NCBI RefSeq assembly: GCF_022347765.1
Contig: NZ_JAKRFZ010000001.1
Location: 558,001 to 622,000, forward strand
Length of the DNA: 64,000 nt
Reading direction: 5' to 3'
Source: Pseudoalteromonas sp. OOF1S-7
GTDB taxonomy: Bacteria; Pseudomonadota; Gammaproteobacteria; Enterobacterales; Alteromonadaceae
A program made the translations under genes and the position numbers. Under the pieces are notes generated by a model that made no database searches, was not told where the DNA came from, and saw only the letters and a list, made by a program, of their open reading frames with translations. This document shows, in pieces, positions 25,424-33,350 of the stretch. Each line of letters starts with the position of its first letter. Position 1 is the first letter of the stretch.

Positions 25424-25755
25424 CCAAACTCTTGCCTATATGATGGCAGGAAAAGGATTTACCGAATTGAAATACAGGTGTCATTGTCTCGTTCTCATCA
25501 ACAACCCGTTAGTGGCGTCCCAGAAAAACATACGCCAATGACTATGTTAACCGATAAAGCACAGCTTACCCGCTTGCAGAGCAAAGCGAGCCAGACAGAC
25601 TAATATCGAAATACAGAGTTTAGTCACTATAGATAATGCAACCGGATACCATCCGCCCAATGGTGGTAACCGGTGTCATGAAAGCGCCGCCATTGTATTA
25701 AAGCGCCGAAACGAAAAGGAGGACATTAGACCGCACCGGGTCAACTTATTTATTG

Positions 25756-26223
25756 TTAGCTTGTCGGTTTTGCTAGCTGCACCAGGTCGCTTTTAAGCGT
25801 CTTTGGGTCATACTGGATCACCGCAACGGAGGCCGTTGCAAAAATAGGCATTTCTCCCGGTACCAGTTGATCAACCAGATAACTGACAATGGGCATATGG
25901 GCGACAACCAGCCAGGTATCCAGGGTGTCGTGCATACTTATCAGGGTTTCCAGGTAATCAACTGCAACAGCAGCATTGCCACTGGGGACGATATCCTGGC
26001 AAGTCTGTTCAAATAACACTGAGTTATTTTGTAGTACGGCCTGAGCCGTCTGCTGCGCCCTGATATAGGGGCTCACAAGAACCGCCTGTGGCGGATAGTG
26101 TTCAGCTAGCCACTGACCCATCTCAACAGCCTGAGTATGACCGCGTGATGTCAGTGCTCTGGCCGCATCGTTGGCCTGCATTGGGCCCGCTTCGCCATGG
26201 CGCATGATCAGAATTGTTTTCAT
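25756..26223 (-). CDS. sixA: Phosphohistidine phosphatase SixA
   Basis: SixA removes phosphate from histidine in phosphotransfer proteins, in E. coli ArcB and NPr. The 155-residue protein is a minimal histidine phosphatase with the family signature at the N-terminus, MRHGEAG, where His9 is the phospho-accepting residue. A second conserved His is in VVAHMPIVSYL. The length matches SixA. GGAG lies 6 bases before the ATG. It stands alone, divergent from the M16 peptidase gene. Which Hpt or PTS protein it acts on here is unknown. Confidence 0.93.
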   Translation of the reverse strand: MKTILIMRHGEAGPMQANDAARALTSRGHTQAVEMGQWLAEHYPPQAVLVSPYIRAQQTAQAVLQNNSVLFEQTCQDIVPSGNAAVAVDYLETLISMHDTLDTWLVVAHMPIVSYLVDQLVPGEMPIFATASVAVIQYDPKTLKSDLVQLAKPTS

Positions 26224-26434
26224 AGCACTCCGAGAGTTGGCAAGAAAATTAGAAGCAAGCTGTAGCTATTGCCCCAAATTGTCCGCTATATTAAAACAAA
26301 AGCACCTAAACCTTAAGTTTAAATACAGGCTAATTCAGAGGTGACCGGCTATCGCAACGACCCAAAGTGTCGATTGCCAGCAGTAGCGCGGAAACAGCAG
26401 CCACGTCTCTAACCATTATATCGGCGGCACACAA

Positions 26435-29122
26435 TTGAAACTGAGCAATAATGATAAAAGAAATTATCGTCACCTGACACTGGACAATGGTCTTAAAGTT
26501 CTCCTTGTAGAAGATACATCAAGCAATAAATCCGCCGCCTCACTGGCTATCAATGTTGGCCATTTTGACGATCCACAGAGCCGTCAGGGCATGGCGCACT
26601 TTGTTGAGCACATGTTGTTTCTTGGCACCCAGAGTTTTCCTTCCCGGGGAGAGTTTTCTCAATTTGTCAGCCAGGCCGGTGGGCAAAGCAATGCCTGGAC
26701 AGGTACCGAGCACAGTTGCTATTTTTTTGACTGTCGCGCCCCGCTGTTTGAGCAGGCCCTGCAGCGATTCAGTGAATTTTTTTACGCGCCCCTGTTTGCT
26801 GAGGACGCCTTGCAGGATGAGCGCAATGCCATTGACTCTGAGTTTAACCTGAAGGTTAAAGACGATAATCGCCGGATCATTCAGGTTCATAAGGAGACCG
26901 TCAACCCGGCCCATCCATTTGCCAAGTTTTCTGTGGGTAACCATAACACGCTGGCCGATCACAGCGGGGACTTTAAACAAGAGATAGAAGCCTTCTTTGC
27001 CGCGCATTATCAGGCACAATGGATGACACTGGTATTAGCCGGGCCACATAGTCTGGACAAGCTGGCGAATCTGGCAAACCGTTATTTTAACGCCATTAAC
27101 GGTGATAACACGCCAAAGCCCCCCATCCAGGTCCCCTTATATCGTCAGCAAGACTTGGGGCTATTGCTGCACATAGAGCCACGCAAACACATGCAAAAAC
27201 TGATTGTCAGCTTTGCAATGCCCGATGTTGAGCGTCTGTATAAATTTAAAAGCCTGAGCTTTTTGGCTCACTTGCTAGGCTATGAAGGCGACGGCTCGCT
27301 GTACGCTATCTTAAAGAAAAACGGCTGGATCAATGCCCTGTCCGCAGGAGGCGGTATCGATGGCAGTAACTTTAAAGACTTCAATATCAGTTTCGCGCTG
27401 ACCGATGACGGCATTGAATACTATGAAGACATTGTCGAGATGCTGTTTGAGTACATCAGCCTGATCAAAGAGCAACTCGTGTCATTGCCGGCATTATATG
27501 AAGATAAAAAACGCCTGCTTGAACTGGCGTTTGAAAATCAGGAGCAAAGTAAACTGCTCGACTGGGTCAGTGCGCTGAGCATCAATATGCACCATTACGA
27601 TGACGACGACATCCTGTACGGTGATTATTGCATGACTGCCTTCAATCACAGCCTGCATGAAGAGCTCATGGGCCTGCTATCGCCGCATAATATGCGCCTG
27701 ATCCTGATCCATCCAGATATCACCTGTGAAAACGACGCCACCCGTAAGGTCGCACAATGGTACAACACGCCTTACCAGGTCGAGCACATCAATACAGAGT
27801 GGCTGCAAACCCTGGCACACATAACTACACCACTGCCCGAAATGCGCTTACCTGCCGCCAACCCTTACCTGGCATTTGAGAACCGCCTGTACGACATAGA
27901 ACCGGGTCGCAAAACCCCCACCCTGCTAACAGACAGGCCTGGGTTTGCCTTCTGGTTTAAACAGGACACCCGCTTTCGCGTTACAAAAGGCCATTTTTAC
28001 TTAGAGATCGACTCCCAATGCTCAGTCGAAAGCCACAAGAGTATGGCGATGACCCGACTGTTTGCCGACTTGTTTATGGACAGTGTTGCCGAGCAGTTTT
28101 ATGCCGCAGAACTGGCGGGGTTGAGCTACCACCTCAGTTCTCACCAGGGCGGCTTAACACTGCAAACGGCAGGGCTATCTGCCAGCCAGCTCAAACTGGT
28201 GCTGCAACTGGTCGAAGCCTTGCTAAAACAACCCATCAGTGCCACCCGCTTTGCAGAATATAAAAAGCAGCTGATAAGACACTGGAAAAACCACAATAAG
28301 AGCAAACCCGTCAGCGAGCTGTTCAGTTTATTGGGGGCACAACTGATGCCGTGGAACCCAACGCCAGAGCAGCTGGCCAAGGCACTGAAAAATATCAGCT
28401 TCAATGAATTTTGCCTGTTTCGCGAAAACTTTTTCAGGGCGATCCATATTAAGGCCTTCATGCACGGCAATTGGCAGCTGGATCATGCCCTCGACATGCA
28501 AAAGCAACTGCATGCCCTGTTTGCCTACAGTGAAATTCTCGACGATCTGAAAAAACCGCTCAACCCGGTTACCTCACATCAGCAAGTGCAGATTGAAAAG
28601 CCCGGAGCGGAGCATGCGTTTGTTGAGTACATTCAAGCCCCCACTGCCAGTGTGGAAGATAAAGTTAAAATGATGGCATTCAATCAGCTGGTCAGTCAGG
28701 ATTATTTTGAATCTCTGCGCACACAGCAACAACTGGGATACCTGGTCGGTGCGGGCTATGCGCCCTTTAATACCCGTGCCGGCATTGCATTTTATGTGCA
28801 GTCATCCAGTTATGACAGTGACACTTTATTGCAACGCCATCATCAATACATGGCTGACTTAGTTGCCCAGCTGGATAGCTATGAAGCCACTCAATGGGCA
28901 CAGGTGAAAGCGGCATTGCATGCTCAGATTGCAGAAAAGGACAAAAATCTGCGGCTGCGCTCACAGCGGTTGTGGATAGCCATTGGCACTGATGACCACA
29001 CCTTTTCCATGCAAGAGAAGCTGATTACGGCGCTCGATGCACTCACCTTCGAAGCCCTGAAATGCCACATAATCAAACTGCTCTCTGAAGCGTGTGCAAA
29101 AATCACGCTCAGATGTAACTGA
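26435..29122 (+). CDS. Insulinase/pitrilysin-family M16 zinc metallopeptidase (TTG start)
   Basis: The protein is 895 residues, the usual single-chain pitrilysin/insulysin size. The inverted zinc motif HFVEH lies at residues 55-59, and the third ligand is in DERNAIDSEF. Four M16-type domains are expected, the second half being inactive. No ATG lies near the N-terminus, and TTG at 26435 gives the family-typical beginning (YRHLTLDNGLKVLLVED). The ribosome-binding site is weak. No signal peptide is visible, so unlike E. coli Ptr it may be cytoplasmic, where it would clear short peptides. A structured 3' region follows at 29133. Confidence 0.93.
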   Translation: MKLSNNDKRNYRHLTLDNGLKVLLVEDTSSNKSAASLAINVGHFDDPQSRQGMAHFVEHMLFLGTQSFPSRGEFSQFVSQAGGQSNAWTGTEHSCYFFDCRAPLFEQALQRFSEFFYAPLFAEDALQDERNAIDSEFNLKVKDDNRRIIQVHKETVNPAHPFAKFSVGNHNTLADHSGDFKQEIEAFFAAHYQAQWMTLVLAGPHSLDKLANLANRYFNAINGDNTPKPPIQVPLYRQQDLGLLLHIEPRKHMQKLIVSFAMPDVERLYKFKSLSFLAHLLGYEGDGSLYAILKKNGWINALSAGGGIDGSNFKDFNISFALTDDGIEYYEDIVEMLFEYISLIKEQLVSLPALYEDKKRLLELAFENQEQSKLLDWVSALSINMHHYDDDDILYGDYCMTAFNHSLHEELMGLLSPHNMRLILIHPDITCENDATRKVAQWYNTPYQVEHINTEWLQTLAHITTPLPEMRLPAANPYLAFENRLYDIEPGRKTPTLLTDRPGFAFWFKQDTRFRVTKGHFYLEIDSQCSVESHKSMAMTRLFADLFMDSVAEQFYAAELAGLSYHLSSHQGGLTLQTAGLSASQLKLVLQLVEALLKQPISATRFAEYKKQLIRHWKNHNKSKPVSELFSLLGAQLMPWNPTPEQLAKALKNISFNEFCLFRENFFRAIHIKAFMHGNWQLDHALDMQKQLHALFAYSEILDDLKKPLNPVTSHQQVQIEKPGAEHAFVEYIQAPTASVEDKVKMMAFNQLVSQDYFESLRTQQQLGYLVGAGYAPFNTRAGIAFYVQSSSYDSDTLLQRHHQYMADLVAQLDSYEATQWAQVKAALHAQIAEKDKNLRLRSQRLWIAIGTDDHTFSMQEKLITALDALTFEALKCHIIKLLSEACAKITLRCN

Positions 29123-29132
29123 CCCCACCGTT

Positions 29133-29177
29133 CAGCGCTGCGCCTTTGCCAGCAGGCGCCGCTGTATCAAGCTTGAT
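29133..29177 (+). other. Hairpin plus palindrome after the M16 peptidase gene
   Basis: CAGCG-CT-GCGCC at 29133-29144 pairs with GGCGCCGCTG at 29155-29164, with a CT bulge. The perfect palindrome ATCAAGCTTGAT follows at 29166-29177. There is no T-run, so termination is only possible. Confidence 0.4.
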
Positions 29178-29365
29178 CCGCTTTCTTGTGGGCATCTCAC
29201 ACCCCTTCAGCAACAAACTAGCACGTCGAAAATGTAGGCTTTAGTGCACGAAATTCACCCATATACCGCAAGCAGGCCCGAAAATAGGGATTTTTTCTGA
29301 CTTTCTTTTTGACTCTGCCTGGGGCTTAGATTAGATTAGCAATTGTAATTGACTCTTAAAGCCTT

Positions 29366-31606
29366 ATGACGCAAACAACAATTATAAAAACAATTACATC
29401 TATTTTTTTGCTTCTGGCCTGGCCGACCATGAGTGCGCCCTTGCCATCAGGTATGTTGCAAAATCAAAATTCGACACTGATTATTTTGGTGGGATTTGTC
29501 ACAGCTGTAACTTTGCTCTATCTGGTGATCTCAAATCACAGAACCAAACGCGCACTCAAGACACTTCGGCATTCGGAGCAACGCCTGAAAAGCACCGTTG
29601 AGGGCAGCGGTGATACTCTCTGGGACTGGAACATTCGCAGTGGCGAAATCAATCGTATCAACGACAAGTTTATGATGGATACCACCCCTGGTGCGCACCT
29701 CATACCCAACGCCAGCCTGATCCACCCTCAGGACCTGCCGCTGGTAGAAAAACAGTTAAAATTACATTTCGCAGAAAAAACGGCCTTCTTCGAAGCCACC
29801 TATCGGGTTAAAAACAGCCTGGATCAGTATCACTGGGTACTGGATAAAGGCAAAATCATAGCAAAAGATGACAATCTCAACCCGCTGCGCATGACAGGTA
29901 CAATCCGTGATATTAACCACCTTAAAAGCACGGAAGAACGCCTTAACCTGTTCGCCAAATGCGTCGAATCGCTGACTGACGCCATCGCCATCTATGATCA
30001 CACGTTCCGCCTGGTTGATTTAAACCCCAGCTATATCCGTATCTTCGGTGGTGTACGTGAGCAGTACATTAATACGGAATTTAAACTCCCCGGATACGAT
30101 GGCCAGTTTATCAGTCAGATTAAAGCCGCACTAAAAAAGAGTGAGCACTGGCAGGAAGAACTGAAGCTCTACGATCAGACAGGGACCATGCTGCCAATCG
30201 AGATTTCCATTGATGAGATTAAAAACAACCATGGTCACATTACCAACTATGTTGTGGTCTTTTCTGATCTGACCGAACGCAAGAAAGCGGAATCGCAACT
30301 CCACAACTTATCGAACCGCGACCGTACCACGGGTCTGCCCAACCGCAATTTGTTCTTCACTAACCTGAAAAAGCTGGTCGACCAGAAACGCGATCATGCT
30401 CTGCTGGTCTTTGACCTGGATAACTTTAAGAAGATTAACGACTCTCTCGGTCACCAGCTGGGAGACAGCTTGCTTGCCAAACTTGCCATGCGACTCAATA
30501 AATTGTGTCGCCAGCAGGATACCTTTTACCGTCTGGGTGGCGATGAGTTTGCCCTGGTGATGTCGGGCACCAACGATATTCATACTATTACCAAGGCCGC
30601 TAAACAGTTTCTGGCGGTCATTGCGACCCCGTTTAAGATGGCCAATCATGAACTGGTGATCACCTCTTCTGTGGGCATAGTGTTGTTTCCGGAAGATGGC
30701 AGTACCCCGGAAATCTTGCTGAAAAATGCCGATACAGCCATGTACCACGCCAAGCAAAAAGGCAACCATTATTTGTTCTTCAATGACTCGATGAACGAAC
30801 AGGCGGTTAAACGCCTGCAAATTGAAAACCTGATGCGCTTTGGATTAAAAGAAGATCATTTTGTTGTTTATTATCAACCCAAAATGGACATTGCCACCGG
30901 TGCCCTGGTCGGAATGGAAGCGCTGGTGCGTTTCATCACACCGAAAAAAGGCGTGATCAGCCCGGGGTTATTTATACCCATTGCTGAAGAGACCGGTCAG
31001 ATTGTCGAGATTGGCGAAGTGGTGCTCGACAAGGCCTGTAAAGATGTCAAACGCTGGGTAGATCAGGGGCTGTTTAACGGCCGGGTAGCCGTTAATCTGT
31101 CAGCCAGACAGTTTAGTCTGCCAGACCTCACTGCACGGATAGACCTCATCTTGCAAAAGAATCAACTTCCTTCCTATTTTCTCGAGTTGGAAATCACAGA
31201 AGGCACTGTTATGGACGATCCACAAGAAGCAATTTCAATTATGCGCTCTTTAAGCTCGCGCGGGATCCACCTAGCTATGGATGATTTTGGCACCGGTTAT
31301 TCCTCCCTGGCCTACCTGAAGCAGTTCCCTCTGAACACCCTCAAAGTAGACAAAGCATTTGTAGACGACATGAACACAGAACGTGGCTGTAACATGGTAG
31401 ATTCGATTGTCACGATTGCACATAACCTCGGTCTGCACGTTGTCGCGGAAGGGGTTGAGCATGAACAACAGCTTCATCAATTACAACGCCTCAACTGCCA
31501 AACGATTCAGGGCTACTATTATGCAAAACCGTTGTCAGTCGACGAGTTCGAGCAGTTTCTACGTTCGCAGTTGACGGAAAAGCCCACTCTGCAACTGGTT
31601 AACTGA
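29366..31606 (+). CDS. Membrane-anchored PAS-GGDEF-EAL cyclic-di-GMP protein
   Basis: The 746-residue protein has an N-terminal signal-like helix and a second membrane helix near residues 33-53, then two PAS domains (about 65-190 and 195-310). The diguanylate cyclase domain has an intact GGDEF at 391-395, and the phosphodiesterase domain an intact EAL at 518-520 plus DDFGTGYSS. Both activities could therefore exist, although such proteins often use only one. It would adjust cyclic-di-GMP and thus motility or biofilm behaviour in response to a PAS-sensed signal. It is a single gene with no obvious operon partners. Confidence 0.95.
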   Translation: MTQTTIIKTITSIFLLLAWPTMSAPLPSGMLQNQNSTLIILVGFVTAVTLLYLVISNHRTKRALKTLRHSEQRLKSTVEGSGDTLWDWNIRSGEINRINDKFMMDTTPGAHLIPNASLIHPQDLPLVEKQLKLHFAEKTAFFEATYRVKNSLDQYHWVLDKGKIIAKDDNLNPLRMTGTIRDINHLKSTEERLNLFAKCVESLTDAIAIYDHTFRLVDLNPSYIRIFGGVREQYINTEFKLPGYDGQFISQIKAALKKSEHWQEELKLYDQTGTMLPIEISIDEIKNNHGHITNYVVVFSDLTERKKAESQLHNLSNRDRTTGLPNRNLFFTNLKKLVDQKRDHALLVFDLDNFKKINDSLGHQLGDSLLAKLAMRLNKLCRQQDTFYRLGGDEFALVMSGTNDIHTITKAAKQFLAVIATPFKMANHELVITSSVGIVLFPEDGSTPEILLKNADTAMYHAKQKGNHYLFFNDSMNEQAVKRLQIENLMRFGLKEDHFVVYYQPKMDIATGALVGMEALVRFITPKKGVISPGLFIPIAEETGQIVEIGEVVLDKACKDVKRWVDQGLFNGRVAVNLSARQFSLPDLTARIDLILQKNQLPSYFLELEITEGTVMDDPQEAISIMRSLSSRGIHLAMDDFGTGYSSLAYLKQFPLNTLKVDKAFVDDMNTERGCNMVDSIVTIAHNLGLHVVAEGVEHEQQLHQLQRLNCQTIQGYYYAKPLSVDEFEQFLRSQLTEKPTLQLVN

Positions 31607-31643
31607 CATCCTTCACAACTTTTTCGTCATCGCGTCGCTTCAC

Positions 31644-31844
31644 TCAAGCACGCAGGACGGCGTATCTCTGGCCAACTTGCTTAAGCCAGGCCAGGCGGTA
31701 ATGCGCCCGAAACAGGATCCACACAGCAGGGCCTGCCAGCGCCGCCAAAATCACCCAGGCGCGCCGTGTAACCCCTGTACAGCGCAATTCATTAAACATC
31801 AGCAACCCACCCAGACACATCAATACAACATACAATACCAGCAC
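31644..31844 (-). CDS. Small hydrophobic membrane protein (GTG start)
   Basis: GTG at 31844 is preceded by a perfect AGGAGG four bases upstream, which supports translation of this 66-residue frame. The protein has two hydrophobic stretches (about residues 1-16 and 28-46) separated by a short basic loop (RCTGVTRRA). A basic tail completes it. I do not recognise a family. It is convergent with the GGDEF-EAL gene, whose stop is 37 bases away. Confidence 0.55.
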   Translation of the reverse strand: MLVLYVVLMCLGGLLMFNELRCTGVTRRAWVILAALAGPAVWILFRAHYRLAWLKQVGQRYAVLRA

Positions 31845-32632
31845 TCAGCCTCCTAAATTTTGATCCAGATGTGCGCGCCCTGCTGGGCATTGCGACACGT
31901 TAAGTAAATGGGTAGCTTTTTTCCCGCGTAGTGTACATTAAGTCTAAAAAGCACGCAAAAACACTTAAATTGTTGCAAAATATTGCATTATTTAATTTAA
32001 TACGTCTCCAGAAACAATTGGTTTCTTACTCAGGCAACCGTGAAAGCGGGTTCCTGAACACACAAATAGTTGCTAACTTACTATTTTAACTAAGCATTAT
32101 TTGTATTGACGCTGATATAAGCGAGGCAAAGTGGTGGATTGGATCATGGGCAGATCTGAACACCGACTACTTTTGCTGGCGATCCGGTTTGATTTTCCTA
32201 CACTTAGGTTAAGCCGAACGGGATTGTAAGCTTATGCGTGCCAATTTGATTGCACTTTCACCACCTGTGAAGTGGGGCTCCTCCCAACCACAGTCGAGTG
32301 AATGTTTAATGAAGTGGGCATTTGTCATTTGGTCATGGTGTGGTTAGCAGTCAAAGAGCAGGAGTAAACTCCTCCTTGAGCAGATTTGAAATTGGAACTG
32401 TAAAGATAAATGGACTGGTTAACCTCTGTGCGGTTTAAGACGTATTTTTCTCGTCAGAGTGAAATATACTGATATTGTTGCGCAGCTTAGATAAGGTTAT
32501 TCAGGTATATTCCTATTTGGTCTTAACTGACTGATAGTTTTTACTTATTCCCAATTACAGAAATCTCACAAAAGCTGCTAAAATCAGCCCCATGTTTTGT
32601 TAATTTAATTTGTTATTTCAAGGACACGGGCT
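31845..32632. other. Long stretch of 788 bases without a recognised gene
   Basis: No frame here combines a ribosome-binding site with protein-like composition; the longest plus-strand ATG frame I traced (32234) is 37 codons. Small structures are present, such as AGGAGT-AA-ACTCCT at 32360-32373 and TGCAA-AATA-TTGCA near 31974-31987. The base composition is ordinary. The right end must hold the promoter of the YjbR-family gene. A small RNA or a decayed gene is possible, but nothing is proven. Confidence 0.5.
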
Positions 32633-33025
32633 ATGGATCAGAAATTCGTACATGAGTATTTACAGGCTAAGCCTGGGACCTTTATCACAAAACCGTTTGC
32701 ACAGGACGTGGACGTTTACAAGGTACAACACAAGATGTTTGCTACCTTATATGAAGGGAAAGAAGGTCAATTGGGTGAGAATGGTGAGCCAGTTTGGTGG
32801 CTTAACCTTAAGTGCGATCCAGATGAAGCGCTGTTGTTACGCGACAAGTACGCTGCAATTGTGCCTGGTTATCACATGAATAAACGACTTTGGAACACCA
32901 TCGTACTTGATGGCAGCATCCCGGAAGAAGAGATCAAACGCATGATAGATGACTCCTATCAGATAGTGGTTGATAACTTACCCAGTGCGCAACGCGCAGA
33001 GCTTGATCGTCTCACTCAGTCCTAG
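32633..33025 (+). CDS. MmcQ/YjbR family protein
   Basis: The 130-residue protein matches the MmcQ/YjbR fold family, with the characteristic central stretch WWLNLKCDPDEALLLRDKY and the tryptophan-containing segment NKRLWNTIVLDG. Members have a CyaY-like, double-wing DNA-binding-type fold and their function is poorly defined. AAGGA lies 8 bases before the ATG. The gene stands alone, with a GC-rich hairpin after the stop, and has no helpful neighbours. Confidence 0.9.
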   Translation: MDQKFVHEYLQAKPGTFITKPFAQDVDVYKVQHKMFATLYEGKEGQLGENGEPVWWLNLKCDPDEALLLRDKYAAIVPGYHMNKRLWNTIVLDGSIPEEEIKRMIDDSYQIVVDNLPSAQRAELDRLTQS

Positions 33026-33046
33026 AGTGATCGTCATCATTGGTTT

Positions 33047-33067
33047 CCCTCGCACCAGGTGCGAGGG
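33047..33067 (+). terminator. GC-rich hairpin after the YjbR-family gene
   Basis: CCCTCGCACC (33047-33056) and GGTGCGAGGG (33058-33067) are perfectly complementary around one base, so the real loop is about five bases. Only a short T-rich stretch follows a few bases later; termination is likely but not certain. Confidence 0.65.
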
Positions 33068-33128
33068 CCATTTTCTATCTAATACCCACCCGCATTGATA
33101 CACCTGCAATTAGAGGCATTACCTCTGC

Positions 33129-33162
33129 CGCTAACGGTGTTTAAAACTTCTCATTGAGAACC
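33129..33162. repeat. Intergenic repeat copy A (diverged)
   Basis: This stretch starts CGCTAACGGTGTTTAAAAC and continues TTCTCATTGAG. It matches 59616-59649 in about 29 of 34 positions, with looser similarity continuing downstream. Both copies lie between genes. It is in the 325-base gap (33026-33350) before the lipoprotein gene, which otherwise holds only the hairpin above and the lipoprotein promoter region. Confidence 0.5.
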
Positions 33163-33350
33163 GATACCCAGACTCGCCTGCAGATATCTGGTGCCTGTGC
33201 GATAGCAGAACACGTGAATGCTCGCCGGAATTGCCTCATTTCAAAATTGACTGCTCGTTGATAAGGGCAGTTCAAAACTCCCTTTGTCATTGTGATGTCA
33301 ATTATCCCTGTTTTAATCACAGTGATTTTTTCCAACACAGAATAAAGACA

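Larger units (their letters stand above)
25124..25755. other. Long upstream region of the TonB receptor without a recognised gene
   Basis: This 632-base region holds a probable TonB receptor promoter (25289-25317) and a palindrome at 25406-25423. An imperfect hairpin (ACCGG.TACCA type) lies at 25641-25674. The nonamer AAAGCGCCG occurs twice, at 25681 and 25700. A 62-codon TTG frame at 25415-25603 has no ribosome-binding site or protein-like composition and is not called. The receptor mRNA would have a leader of about 160 bases. Confidence 0.55.

Noticed and set aside
25415-25603. 62-codon TTG-started frame upstream of the TonB receptor
   Set aside because: No ribosome-binding site, composition unlike a protein, and it overlaps the palindrome at 25406-25423.
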